NCBI GenBank assembly: GCA_020723345.1
Contig: DYJA01000052.1
Span: 1 to 45,945 of the forward strand
DNA from: Candidatus Aquidulcis sp.
GTDB taxonomy: Bacteria; Chloroflexota; Anaerolineae; UBA4142
Direction: 5' to 3'
Length of the DNA: 45,945 bases
This document shows positions 15,958-24,454 of this stretch, piece after piece. Each line of letters starts with the position of its first letter. The first letter of the stretch is position 1. A model generated the notes under the pieces. That model searched no databases. It saw only the letters and a list, made by a program, of their open reading frames with translations, and was not told the origin of the DNA. The position numbers and the translations under genes are program-made.

Positions 15958-16748
15958 AATCGAATCGTCTACCCGAATACGAATTGCTAAACCGCGACGT
16001 CTTTGTCGGCATCGGTTTGCTCGCGCTGGCGGTGCTCGCGCTGGCGCAACTCGGTCTCTTCGATCTGGAAAGATTGGTCCGCGGCGCGGGCAATCTCATC
16101 GTCTTTTTCCGGGAGACGCTTCCGCCCGATCAAGATGTTCTCCCGATCGCGCTGATCGCCCTCGCGGAAACCCTGGTGATGGCGTTTGCCGGGAGTCTGC
16201 TTGGTTTTTTCCTGGCTGTGCCGTTGGGCTTGCTGGGCGCGCGCACGCTTGCTCCCGCGCCGCTTGTCTACGTGGTGCGCTTGCTGCTCGGCGCGATTCG
16301 TACGGTGCCCTCGCTCTTGTGGGCGGTGATGTTTGTCGTCGTCGTGGGTCTGGGCGCGCTCGCCGGTACGCTCGCGCTCGCGGTGTACACGCTAGGTTAT
16401 CTCGCCAAACTGTACGCCGAATATTTCGAGGGAGTCGATCCCGAAGTGCTCGAAGCCGTGCGCGGGGTGGGGGCGCGACGGTGGCACATCGCGCGCTTTG
16501 TGGTGTGGCCCGAAACCGCGAATGCCGTGTTGAGCCAACTCTTGTTCGTGCTCGAGTACAGCATTCGCGCTTCGACGATCCTGGGATTCGTCGGCGCGGG
16601 CGGGATCGGCTTTTACTTGAATGTCTACGTCAATACGCTGGCGTATCCGCGCGTCGCGACGATCCTCTTGCTCATTCTCGGCTTGGTGCTCATCATGGAC
16701 GTGGTGAGCAGTCGCGTCCGCCAACGGTATTTGCTGACTGTTCCGTAG
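15954..16748 (+). CDS. PhnE-like ABC transporter permease
   Basis: 264 residues with about six membrane spans. The EAA coupling loop is EYFEGVDPEVLEAVRGVGARRWHIARFVVWPE. LLLGAIRTVPSLLWAVMFVVVVGLG and STILGFVGAGGIGFYLN are characteristic of PhnE-type permeases. The ATG overlaps the ATPase stop (ATGA). The cytoplasmic EAA loop should contact the PhnC-like ATPase. It ends the operon and converges on a lipoprotein gene 29 nt away. Confidence 0.9.
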   Translation: MKSNRLPEYELLNRDVFVGIGLLALAVLALAQLGLFDLERLVRGAGNLIVFFRETLPPDQDVLPIALIALAETLVMAFAGSLLGFFLAVPLGLLGARTLAPAPLVYVVRLLLGAIRTVPSLLWAVMFVVVVGLGALAGTLALAVYTLGYLAKLYAEYFEGVDPEVLEAVRGVGARRWHIARFVVWPETANAVLSQLLFVLEYSIRASTILGFVGAGGIGFYLNVYVNTLAYPRVATILLLILGLVLIMDVVSSRVRQRYLLTVP

Positions 16749-16777
16749 GCAGTTTGGCGCGCTTGGCAAATCGCGCA

Positions 16778-17416
16778 TCAGGGCGCGTAGCAGCCCGGCG
16801 GCTTGAGCCAGTGATCGGTAATGGCGGCTTCGCGATTCGGCGGTTGACAGGAGAGCCACGGACGCAGCGTAAAGTTTTTCGCGCGCAGCGCAATCGCGCA
16901 ATCGTCCGCGATCACTTTCAAGGTCAGTTTGCCCGCTTCCAATTTCCACGTGTACACGCCGACATCTTCGATGCAATTCGGATCGTTGAAGAACGTGATG
17001 CGATCATTCGACACGGTGTACGATCCGATGCTCGTCCAATTCCAGAATTGATAATAGACGCGATAGACACCTTTTTCCAGCCCGAGTCTCCAGATACCGC
17101 GTTCGGGCGCATAGTCCGGACAACGTTTACACGGGACGGGTGTTCCTTCGCGGTCTTCGAACTTGGCGTAGACGCCGTCGAGCGCGGATGCCGTTGGCGG
17201 CGGAAGCGGTGTGGTGTACGGAAAGGGCATTCTCAATTGCAACTCCATCCATCTTTCCGTTGGCGTCGGCGTGACCTGAGCGATTGGAGTGGGACGATTG
17301 GTCGGAGTCGGCAAACCGGGGCTAAACGTGGGAGAAGCGCACGCAACCGCGAGCAACGCGATACCGCAAGCCAATCCCAACCAGCCGACGAATTGCCAGG
17401 GGTTTGAGTTCTTCAT
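16778..17416 (-). CDS. Hypothetical lipoprotein
   Basis: 212 residues. Signal peptide WLGLACGIALLAVACAS with a lipobox Cys at about 26, then a Thr/Pro-rich linker (GLPTPTNRPTPIAQVTPTPT is representative). The globular part contains CKRC and later Cys residues, and the stretch VYRVYYQFWNWTSIGSYTVSNDRITFFNDPNC with VGVYTWKLEAGKLTLKVIADDC, a lipocalin- or calycin-like pattern seen in proteins annotated as bacterial lipid-binding hypotheticals. The ATG at 17416 follows GAAGGAG. Probably anchored at the outer face of the membrane; function unknown. Confidence 0.7.
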   Translation of the reverse strand: MKNSNPWQFVGWLGLACGIALLAVACASPTFSPGLPTPTNRPTPIAQVTPTPTERWMELQLRMPFPYTTPLPPPTASALDGVYAKFEDREGTPVPCKRCPDYAPERGIWRLGLEKGVYRVYYQFWNWTSIGSYTVSNDRITFFNDPNCIEDVGVYTWKLEAGKLTLKVIADDCAIALRAKNFTLRPWLSCQPPNREAAITDHWLKPPGCYAP

Positions 17417-17480
17417 TGTGCTTTTTCTCCTTCCGCCGATTCGATTGCGCCGAGTGCGTTTTGTGTGCTAACTGATTTTG

Positions 17481-18167
17481 TCAATGATACTGGTTAGCGG
17501 CGACGGCGCGCACGCGCGCCTGGCGGCGTTTCCGTTCGATGAAGCGGCGGACTTTGGCGCGATTGCCGCACTTGCTCATGGAGCACCAGCGGCGCAGGTG
17601 ATTGCGACTAGTATCCACAAAGAGCCAATCGCATGTGTCGCCGCCGCACTGGCGCACGGCGCGTACCTTTTCCGAGGTGAGCAATTCCGCAGCCGAGAGC
17701 GCGATGCCCCAAAGCACCCGTTCCAGCGCGGTCTTGTCGTTCCACTCGATCACAAAACGATCGTGCGCGCGTTCGATGTGTGAGTGCAGGTTCGCTTCCG
17801 ATCGCGCGGCATTGATCGTTTCGAGATCAGCGGGCTTTGGTGAATTGCCCTGGGCGATGGCTGAGAAGACGCGGAAGATGGTCTCGCGCAACGCGATGGC
17901 GCGGTGGAACATCGCCAGCGCCTCGTTGGGTTGGCGCGCGGCTTTACGCCGCAGAGATTCCGCGTCGCTGGCGGGCAAGATGCCGGCGTGGCGGCTCCAC
18001 AAGATGAGATCGCGATAGTCGAAGAGATACTCGTGGATCGGAGTTCTGCCATGACCGTACAGCGTATTCGCAAAATCCAAGCATACCGCGCCGCCGATCA
18101 GATGGTGAATCTCCGCGTCGCGCGGTGGCTCGACGGTTCTATCTTTTTGGATGTGCGCTATGTCCAT
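17481..18167 (-). CDS. CGNR zinc-finger protein with ABATE-type N-terminal domain (transcription regulator)
   Basis: 228 residues. The ABATE-like N-terminal domain shows CLDFANTLYGHG and the long helical region. The C-terminal CGNR finger has Cys174, Cys179, Cys195 and Cys200 and the name-giving CGNR at 200-203, followed by a basic stretch (KVRRFIERKRRQARVR). Such proteins are putative stress-responsive transcription factors. The ATG at 18167 follows AGAGGTTA. A consensus promoter with an 8-bp inverted repeat around the -10 box lies upstream, suggesting autoregulation. Confidence 0.88.
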   Translation of the reverse strand: MDIAHIQKDRTVEPPRDAEIHHLIGGAVCLDFANTLYGHGRTPIHEYLFDYRDLILWSRHAGILPASDAESLRRKAARQPNEALAMFHRAIALRETIFRVFSAIAQGNSPKPADLETINAARSEANLHSHIERAHDRFVIEWNDKTALERVLWGIALSAAELLTSEKVRAVRQCGGDTCDWLFVDTSRNHLRRWCSMSKCGNRAKVRRFIERKRRQARVRAVAANQYH

Positions 18168-18210
18168 TAACCTCTATCATTATTTTAACAGGTTAATCAC
18201 GAATTGTCAA
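18166..18210 (-). promoter_or_regulatory. Promoter and operator-like dyad of the CGNR gene
   Basis: On the minus strand: TTGACA (18210-18205), 17-nt spacer, TAAAAT (18187-18182). The inverted repeat ATTAACCT (18166-18173) / AGGTTAAT (18190-18197) flanks the -10 element, and the left arm overlaps the start codon and ribosome site, so a bound repressor could block both transcription and translation. Confidence 0.65.
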
Positions 18211-18265
18211 GCCGGGCGCGCCGAACGCCGAACGGGTGTGCGTCAAAGTGTTGGATGGTTTGGAG

Positions 18266-18303
18266 TTAGACCTGTCAGGTTTCCGAAAACCTGACAGGTC
18301 TAA
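18266..18303. repeat. Perfect 17-bp inverted repeat (AGACCTGTCAGGTTT type)
   Basis: TTAGACCTGTCAGGTTT (18266-18282) and its exact complement (18287-18303) around a CCGA loop. It resembles, with covarying arms, the inverted repeat at 26130-26170. It lies between the CGNR gene and the livM terminator. Confidence 0.85.
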
Positions 18304-18364
18304 CTGCCAGCGCGCGGTGAAGTCCAAAAACGTGACGCGCGCCCGCGCCGAACCGCAAAGAAAT

Positions 18365-18395
18365 GGGCGAAACACTCCACCGGAGTGTTTCGCCC
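18365..18395 (-). terminator. Strong hairpin terminator after livM
   Basis: Perfect 14-bp stem GGGCGAAACACTCC / GGAGTGTTTCGCCC with a 3-nt loop. Read on the minus strand it is followed by ATTTCTTTG, a weak T-rich tract. It lies about 20 nt past the livM stop. Confidence 0.7.
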
Positions 18396-18415
18396 AAGCG
18401 CTTGCAGATGCCGGA

Positions 18416-20137
18416 TCAGGGCTGTCCCGCCGGCTTGAGAACCGGCGCATCCGCGCCCGGCGGCGATTCGCCGCCTTCCTCTCGGAATTCCTCCAATTCG
18501 ATCCGGCGGCGCGCCTCGGGTACCAAACCTTCCGGACGCGTCAACATCATCACGACGAGCGCCGCGCCATAAAACAGGTAGCGAAATTCGGCGAACTCGC
18601 GCAGCAGTTCGGGCAAGCCGACGAGCGCGAGCGCGCCGACGATGACGCCGGGAATGCTGCCCATGCCGCCGATGATGATGAGCGACAGCACGTTGACCGA
18701 GACGAGGAAATTGAAACTGTGCGGATAGACCGAGCCGAGTTTGCTCGCAAAGATCGCGCCGCTCAACCCGCCGAACGATGCGCCCAGCCCGAACGCCATG
18801 AGTTTGGTCGCGACGAGTTCGATTCCCATTGCTTGCGCGACATCTTCATCTTCGCGCATCGCCATCCACGCGCGTCCCAGGCGCGAATTTTTCACGCGCA
18901 TGGAAATAAAAATGACCAGAAGACAGCCTCCGAGGAACAAATAATAGAACTCGGGTGGATTGATGATCTTGATCGGTCCGACTTCGGGTTTGGCGATCAG
19001 CAGGACGCCTTGCGAGCCGCCGAGCCAGTGCCGCAAAAAGTCTGACCCGACGAGAATGCGAATGATCTCGCCAAAACCCAGCGTCACAATCGCCAGATAG
19101 TCGCCGCGCATTCTAAGGACAGGGATGCCTAAGAGGACTCCGGCAAGCACGGCGACGATCACGGCGAAGGGGAGCGCGAGCCACCAACTGTCCGTGATGA
19201 TGGCGCGTCCCAATTCCGGCGAGGTGAGTACGCCGACGGTGTACGCCCCAATCGCAAAGAACGCCACGTAACCCAGATCGAGCAAGCCCGCGAACCCGAC
19301 GACGATATTCAATCCCAGCCCCATCAAAAGGTACAACCCGACGTTGTCGAGGACTTCGCTGAGGTACAAGCCCAGGATTTTCGGCAGCAACAACAAGATC
19401 GCGATGCTGATCAGAATGGAGGTCCAGCGCAGCGCGCGCTGACGCGTCGGCGGCAGTCGATCGATTCTGGCTTGAACCTGTGCGCTTTTTTGCGACCAGA
19501 GATAAGAAGCGACTCCAACCGCGATCAAGATCGTTAGGGCGCCTGCAATGGACAAACCGTTTTGAGCATAAAGAAACTTGGTGATCGGGGTGAACGCGTC
19601 AAAGTTCGATAGTGTCACGGTCACCAGGTCTTGCAACACGCCCATCAGCAAAACCGTCGTCAAGGCGATCAGGACCGCGCGGCGGACTTGCGGCGGCAAT
19701 AGGTAGATGAGCGCAGCAATCGCTCCCACCACGAGTCCGGCGATGAGAAGGAAAAGAGTACCAGTGAGCGGTCCCAGTCCGAGTGTCAGCAAGTCGTACA
19801 ATTGCGGCGTCGCGTTGAGGAACATCGCGCCCAGAGGGAGAAACGCGCCTAGCCAGATAAGGACAACCAGGAGACAATTGACAACCACTCCTGCTGCCGC
19901 GCCATTGACAAGTGCGCGCATGGGCTGATGCGATTCGCCTCGACTCACGGCGATGTACGCGGTAGCGAGCAAAGTAACCAACAACAGAGTTTGCCCCATC
20001 GTGATCACTCCGCCGACAATATCGCGCGGACTGAATGCTTGGATCATCCCTTCCAAGGCAATCGCAACGACGACGATTCCACCAATCAATCCGATTTTGA
20101 CGGCTAACCAAAGATCCGCGTTCGACGTGGCTTTCAT
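18416..20137 (-). CDS. livM: Branched-chain amino acid ABC transporter permease, LivM-like with N-terminal membrane extension
   Basis: 573 residues, against about 300-350 for a usual LivM. The last 330 residues are a standard LivM permease (GLNIVVGFAGLLDLGYVAFFAIGAY, VLRMRGDYLAIVTLGFGEIIR, and MAMREDEDVAQAMGIE as the EAA loop). The first 230 or so residues contain six or so additional hydrophobic segments (for example GLIGGIVVVAIALEGMIQAF) and a basic linker (QARIDRLPPTRQRALRW) before the permease domain. The ATG at 20137 follows TAAGGTAG. It lies 12 nt after livH. The charged Pro/Gly tail after residue 545 is cytoplasmic. Confidence 0.9.
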   Translation of the reverse strand: MKATSNADLWLAVKIGLIGGIVVVAIALEGMIQAFSPRDIVGGVITMGQTLLLVTLLATAYIAVSRGESHQPMRALVNGAAAGVVVNCLLVVLIWLGAFLPLGAMFLNATPQLYDLLTLGLGPLTGTLFLLIAGLVVGAIAALIYLLPPQVRRAVLIALTTVLLMGVLQDLVTVTLSNFDAFTPITKFLYAQNGLSIAGALTILIAVGVASYLWSQKSAQVQARIDRLPPTRQRALRWTSILISIAILLLLPKILGLYLSEVLDNVGLYLLMGLGLNIVVGFAGLLDLGYVAFFAIGAYTVGVLTSPELGRAIITDSWWLALPFAVIVAVLAGVLLGIPVLRMRGDYLAIVTLGFGEIIRILVGSDFLRHWLGGSQGVLLIAKPEVGPIKIINPPEFYYLFLGGCLLVIFISMRVKNSRLGRAWMAMREDEDVAQAMGIELVATKLMAFGLGASFGGLSGAIFASKLGSVYPHSFNFLVSVNVLSLIIIGGMGSIPGVIVGALALVGLPELLREFAEFRYLFYGAALVVMMLTRPEGLVPEARRRIELEEFREEGGESPPGADAPVLKPAGQP

Positions 20138-20149
20138 AGTTGTTCTACC

Positions 20150-21211
20150 TTATGCCTTCTTCTCGGCAAGTTTCTCGCCGAGGATGCCGGAGGGGCGGAA
20201 GATCAGCACGAGCACCAACAGCGTAAAAGCGATGGCATCTTTGAGTTGTTGTGGGGCGGGAATCCCTAATCCATCGAGAAACAAACTGGGACCAAGCGAT
20301 TCGATAACGCCTAAGAATAATCCACCTACCATCGCGCCGGGAATGTTCCCAATACCGCCCAGGACGGCTGCCGTGAATGCCTTGATGCCCGGAATAAAGC
20401 CCATAATGAAACTGACCTGCCGGAACATGAGCGCGTACAAAACTCCCGCCGCGCCCGCGAGCGCGCCGCCGATCACGAACGTAAGCACAATGATGCTGTC
20501 AACGTCGATGCCCATCAATGCAGCGGTCTGTTTATCTTCGGCGACCGCGCGCATCGCCTTGCCGACGCGCGTGCGCTGCACGATGAGTTGCAGTCCCGCC
20601 ATCATCAGCGCGGCCGCCACGATGACCAGAATCTGGACGTACTGAATCCGGAAATCGCCAAATCGCAGGTAGGGTTTGAGCGCAGCGATCTCAGGATAGG
20701 GCTTGATGTTGGGACCGTACAAACCACGGAAAAAATATTGCAGGAAGAACGACGCGCCGATGGCGGTGATCAATGGCACCAAGCGCGGCGCAAAACGCAG
20801 AGGGCGGTAGGCAATGCGCTCGAGCAAGACGGCGACGATGAGCGAAATTGCCATCGCGAGGACGAAGATCGCCAGCAGGCACACCACTGGATTCTCGTCG
20901 AGAAAACCCGATCTGCCCCAAGCGTCGGCGAGGAAATACGCGGTAAACGGACCGCTCATAAAAACTTCGCTGTGCGCAAAATTGATCATCCGAAGAATCC
21001 CGTAGACCATGGTGTAGCCGAGGGCAATCAGCGCATAGATGCCGCCCAACGCAACGCCGAAGACAATCAGGTCGAACCATTGCGCGGCGGAATATTTGCC
21101 GCTGGTGAGTGTGGCGACCGATCCTACGAGGACCAACGCGAGAATGGAGCCACCAATCAGGAACATGACGACATCGGTGGCGTTAATCCGTTCAGATAAA
21201 CGACGTAACAT
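20150..21211 (-). CDS. livH: Branched-chain amino acid ABC transporter permease LivH
   Basis: 353 residues, eight or so membrane spans. GVALGGIYALIALGYTMVYGILRMINFAHSEVFM is the LivH hallmark. MRAVAEDKQTAALMGIDVD is the EAA-like loop that contacts LivG/LivF, and AFTAAVLGGIGNIPGAMVGG follows. Pairs with LivM to form the channel. The gene sits downstream of livK with a GC-rich hairpin between them that may lower permease expression relative to the binding protein. Confidence 0.93.
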   Translation of the reverse strand: MLRRLSERINATDVVMFLIGGSILALVLVGSVATLTSGKYSAAQWFDLIVFGVALGGIYALIALGYTMVYGILRMINFAHSEVFMSGPFTAYFLADAWGRSGFLDENPVVCLLAIFVLAMAISLIVAVLLERIAYRPLRFAPRLVPLITAIGASFFLQYFFRGLYGPNIKPYPEIAALKPYLRFGDFRIQYVQILVIVAAALMMAGLQLIVQRTRVGKAMRAVAEDKQTAALMGIDVDSIIVLTFVIGGALAGAAGVLYALMFRQVSFIMGFIPGIKAFTAAVLGGIGNIPGAMVGGLFLGVIESLGPSLFLDGLGIPAPQQLKDAIAFTLLVLVLIFRPSGILGEKLAEKKA

Positions 21212-21240
21212 CTCTGATTCGCTCCACTTTCAAAGTAGAG

Positions 21241-21273
21241 ATGAGCCGGGCCGGTGGCGCCAGCCCGGCTCAT
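21241..21273 (-). terminator. GC-rich hairpin between livK and livH (partial terminator / mRNA stabiliser)
   Basis: 11-bp stem ATGAGCCGGGC / GCCCGGCTCAT with an 11-nt loop containing TGGCGCCA. No T-tract follows. Hairpins at this position often allow more binding protein than permease to be made from one operon. Confidence 0.55.
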
Positions 21274-21305
21274 CCTGCGCGAGTACGAACGTGATCGTCT
21301 AGCGG

Positions 21306-22559
21306 CTAGGGCTTGTAGTCCGGTCCGCCTTCGGACCAGATGGGCTTGGAGGGCATTTCGAGTTTGCTGAAGTTGTCTTGTGTGATCTGATAAATCGCGA
21401 TATGCGGATCGGCGCAGTCGCCGTTCGCATCGCAGGTCAGATTGCCGGTCAAACCCTTAAAGTCCTTGGTGGCTGCCACCGCGTCGCGCAATGCCTGGCG
21501 ACCGATGTGCAAGGTGCCATCGGGATCCTTGACCGCGACTTTTTCAATCGCCGCGATCACGATGTTCATTCCGTCATACGCGTGGGCATGGAACGGCGCG
21601 AGCACCTTGGTGTTGTATTTTTTCTCGTACTTGGCTTTGAAATCAGCATAGCCGCCCGTCATGACCGACAGATCGGGGCTGGAGTGGAACATGCTGATCG
21701 TGTTCTTCCCACCGGCTTTGAGAAAGTCGGGCGAGAAGATGCCATCCGCGCCCATCATCGGAACTTTTTCCATACCGGGCACGTCGCGGATTTGCGCGGC
21801 GATGGATGCGCCCGCGCCGATGAAGATCGGGTAGTAGAGGAATTCGGGCTTGGTCGCGGCGATGCGCGTCAACACCGGTTTCATGTCCTTGTCGTCCGGA
21901 CTGATCGCTTCGAACGCGGTCATCTTGCCGCCCAGTTTCTCATAGGTTTCCTTGAAGACTTGCGCCAAACCCTGAGCATAGGGACTGCCGTCGTGGATCG
22001 CGGCGGCATTCTTCAATTTCAACTGGGCGAAAACGAATTTCGCGGCAGTTGCGCCCTGGAACTTGTCGCTGTGGGCGGTGCGGAAGTAGAACGGCTGGCG
22101 CTTGGCGGGATCGGTGAGCACGACGGCGGTGTTGGAGGGCGAGATGATCACAATACCGGCGCTGGTGTAGATCGGCGCGGCGGGAACGGCGCCGCTGGAG
22201 CAGTTGGTGCCGATGACGGCGAGGACCGTCTTATCGGCGGCGATCTTCGTGGCAGCGGTTTGTCCACCTTCAGCGCTGCACAGATCATCCTGTCCGTCGA
22301 ACTTGACGGCGTGTCCGAGGACTTTGCCGCCCTTGTCGTCAATCGCGATTTCGGCGCCGTACTTGGTGTCCTGACCGAGTGTCGCGTCCGCGCCCGAAAG
22401 GACCATCGAGTACGCGACGTGGATGGGATCGTTCGGCGCGATATTCACGCAGCCGACCTTGTCGGTGCAGGTGAAGGCGGGCGCGGACGGCGCGCACGCG
22501 GTTGCCACAAACGCCATCGCAACGACGAACACAACAAAGAGCAACACTTTGGCTTTCAT
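21306..22559 (-). CDS. livK: Branched-chain amino acid ABC transporter substrate-binding lipoprotein LivK-like
   Basis: 417 residues. Lipoprotein signal with the Cys in FVATAC (about 22). Periplasmic-binding type 1 fold: DPIHVAYSMVLSGADATLGQDTKYGAEIAI, then VIGTNCSSGAVPAAPIY and IISPSNTA, with HDGSPYAQGLAQVFKETYEKLGG as the hinge region. The ATG at 22559 follows CAGGAGGAG; the frame extends to 22649 but that part lacks a site. Extra Cys pairs (CTDKVGC; CDANGDC) may form disulfides. First gene of livKHM on this strand, downstream of livGF. Confidence 0.9.
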   Translation of the reverse strand: MKAKVLLFVVFVVAMAFVATACAPSAPAFTCTDKVGCVNIAPNDPIHVAYSMVLSGADATLGQDTKYGAEIAIDDKGGKVLGHAVKFDGQDDLCSAEGGQTAATKIAADKTVLAVIGTNCSSGAVPAAPIYTSAGIVIISPSNTAVVLTDPAKRQPFYFRTAHSDKFQGATAAKFVFAQLKLKNAAAIHDGSPYAQGLAQVFKETYEKLGGKMTAFEAISPDDKDMKPVLTRIAATKPEFLYYPIFIGAGASIAAQIRDVPGMEKVPMMGADGIFSPDFLKAGGKNTISMFHSSPDLSVMTGGYADFKAKYEKKYNTKVLAPFHAHAYDGMNIVIAAIEKVAVKDPDGTLHIGRQALRDAVAATKDFKGLTGNLTCDANGDCADPHIAIYQITQDNFSKLEMPSKPIWSEGGPDYKP

Positions 22560-22858
22560 AGTACTTCTCCTCCTGAGAATGTGTGGGGATAGAATTGATC
22601 CGTCGCGCAGATTCGGAATCGGTTTTGCCCGGCGGATGGACCCGACCACGGCGTGCGTGATTCCGATAGGTTCGCCAGACCGTTGTCGCTTGGCGGATGA
22701 TCTATCATTGCGATATGTGTACTGCCTAACCCAGTGAAGCGATCCTCACCTCTTTTCAGTAGAGAATGGTCTCGGCGTCGAGACGATCCCGGATAGCCAT
22801 CAATCGCAAATCACATAGCGCGGGCGCCTTTGCCCACAAAAAAAGCAGCCGACTCTAT
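22560..22858. other. Intergenic region between livF and livK
   Basis: 299 nt without a convincing gene. On the minus strand, just after the livF stop, there is a TTTTTTT run at about 22839-22845 that could help termination, though I cannot build a strong hairpin in front of it. A small GGGC-AAAGGC-GCCC hairpin follows. No consensus promoter for livK is obvious, so livK may be read from livG or use a non-sigma-70 promoter. I see no riboswitch that I can name. Confidence 0.4.
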
Positions 22859-23572
22859 CTACATTTCACCCAGATACGCTTTGCGCACAAGTTCGCTCTT
22901 GCGTAAATTCTCCGCCGTATCCTGCAATACGATTTGCCCGGTCTCGATCACATAACCGCGCTTTGCCACCTGTAACGCTTTTGCCGCGTTCTGTTCGATC
23001 AGCAGAATCGTCGTTCCTTCCTGATTCAACTTTTGGATCGTCTCGAAAATCGCTTCGACGAGTACCGGCGCAAGCCCCATCGAAGGTTCATCGAGCATCA
23101 AGACGCGCGGGTGTGTCATCAACGCGCGTCCCATCGCGAGCATTTGCTGTTCGCCGCCGGAGAGCGTGCCGCCAAGTTGGAATTTGCGTTCCGCCAAACG
23201 CGGGAACAACGTGAACACAAAATCGAGATCGCGCGCGATGGCGGGTTTATCTGTCCGCGCGTACGCGCCCATTTCCAGATTTTCCTGCACGGTGAGCGCG
23301 CCAAAAATCTTGCGCCCTTCCGGCGATTGCCCGATGCCGCGCATCACGATCGCGTGCGGCGGCAATCCTTCGATGTGTTCGCCGTCGAGCGTGATCGCGC
23401 CGTGCCGGGGGTGCATCGTGCCGGAGATGGTTTTCAGCGTCGTCGTTTTGCCCGCGCCGTTTGCGCCAATCAACGTGACGATTTCGCCCTTGTCCACGGT
23501 CAGACTGATGCCCTTGAGCGCGTGGATGTGACCATAGTAACTGTGAATGTCGTTCACTTGGAGCATTGCCAT
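22859..23572 (-). CDS. livF: Branched-chain amino acid ABC transporter ATP-binding protein LivF
   Basis: 237 residues. Walker A GANGAGKTT, the LivF-type IGQSPEGRKIFGALTVQENLEMGAY, signature LSGGEQQMLAMGRALM, Walker B VLMLDEPSMGLAP and H-loop-equivalent LLIEQNAAKAL. It follows livG: an in-frame GTG at 23584 overlaps the livG stop, but the ATG at 23572 with TGAGG six nt upstream is the better start. Works with LivG, LivH and LivM. Confidence 0.93.
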   Translation of the reverse strand: MAMLQVNDIHSYYGHIHALKGISLTVDKGEIVTLIGANGAGKTTTLKTISGTMHPRHGAITLDGEHIEGLPPHAIVMRGIGQSPEGRKIFGALTVQENLEMGAYARTDKPAIARDLDFVFTLFPRLAERKFQLGGTLSGGEQQMLAMGRALMTHPRVLMLDEPSMGLAPVLVEAIFETIQKLNQEGTTILLIEQNAAKALQVAKRGYVIETGQIVLQDTAENLRKSELVRKAYLGEM

Positions 23573-23580
23573 ATTTTGCC

Positions 23581-24351
23581 TCACTGCCCGTACTCTTTGC
23601 CCAGGTACGCTTCACGCACGCGCGGGTCTTGTTGCACCGTGGCGGGACTGCCCTCCGCGATCTTGACGCCGAAATCCAGAACGCTGACGCGCTCGGAAAT
23701 TGTCATCACGACTTTCATCTGGTGCTCGATCAGGAGAATGGTCAACTTGAGTTCATCGCGCAGGCGGCGAATAAATCCAACCATCGCGCCGGTTTCTTGG
23801 GGATTCATGCCCGCGGTCGGTTCGTCGAGGAGCAGGAGTTTGGGATCGGTCGCGAGCGCGCGCGCGATTTCGAGCCGGCGTTGATCGCCGTAGGAGAGGT
23901 TCTTGGCAAGTTCGTCTTCGTGGTTGCGTAAGCCGACAAAGTCCAAGAGCTCGCGCGCGCGTTTCGCGACGCGTTTTTCTTCGTTCATCGTCGCGCGGTC
24001 GCGCATAATCGCGCCGATGAGATTCGCTTTCATGCGGGGATGTTCGCCGACCATCACGTTTTCCAACGCGGTCATATTCGCGAACAAGCGGATATTCTGG
24101 AACGTGCGCGCGATGCCGCGCGCCGTAATCATGTCCGGGCGCAAGCCGACGAGTTCGTGCCCGTCGAAAAGAATACTGCCTTCTTCCGGTCGATAAAAGC
24201 CGGTGATGCAGTTGAAAAACGTCGTCTTGCCCGCGCCATTGGGACCGATGAGACTGGCGATCATGCCCGGCTCGATCATCAAGTCGGTCTTGTCCACGGC
24301 GACCAAACCGCCAAAGCGTTTTGTTACCTGACGCGCGTCCAGTAGCGCCAT
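23581..24351 (-). CDS. livG: Branched-chain amino acid ABC transporter ATP-binding protein LivG
   Basis: 256 residues. Walker A GPNGAGKTT, FNCITGFYRPEEGSI, GIARTFQNIRLFANMTALENVMVG (LivG landmark), signature LSYGDQRRLEIARAL, Walker B LLLLDEPTAGMNPQET and LLIEHQMKVVM. The ATG at 24351 follows GGGGGGCAGT, a weak site. A possible promoter lies at 24409-24437. First gene of the liv cluster as read on the minus strand. Confidence 0.93.
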   Translation of the reverse strand: MALLDARQVTKRFGGLVAVDKTDLMIEPGMIASLIGPNGAGKTTFFNCITGFYRPEEGSILFDGHELVGLRPDMITARGIARTFQNIRLFANMTALENVMVGEHPRMKANLIGAIMRDRATMNEEKRVAKRARELLDFVGLRNHEDELAKNLSYGDQRRLEIARALATDPKLLLLDEPTAGMNPQETGAMVGFIRRLRDELKLTILLIEHQMKVVMTISERVSVLDFGVKIAEGSPATVQQDPRVREAYLGKEYGQ

Positions 24352-24408
24352 ACTGCCCCCCTGCAGTGGGATGTGTGTTGCCGATTGAGGATGTAATCTG
24401 TTACACGG

Positions 24409-24437
24409 ATTATAACAGAATTCTACGAATTTGAAAA
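24409..24437 (-). promoter_or_regulatory. Possible promoter of livG
   Basis: On the minus strand: TATAAT (24414-24409) with a weak TTTTCA (24437-24432) 17 nt upstream, about 58 nt before the livG ATG. Confidence 0.45.
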
Positions 24438-24454
24438 CTGGTACTGGGATGAGA

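Noticed and set aside
18365-18395. Hairpin after livM considered as an attC site
   Set aside because: The stem is short and perfect with a 3-nt loop, lacks AAC/GTT ends and the extra unpaired bases, and sits where a terminator is expected.
22560-22858. Riboswitch or T-box upstream of livK
   Set aside because: No conserved motif could be identified. Only a T-run and a small hairpin are visible.
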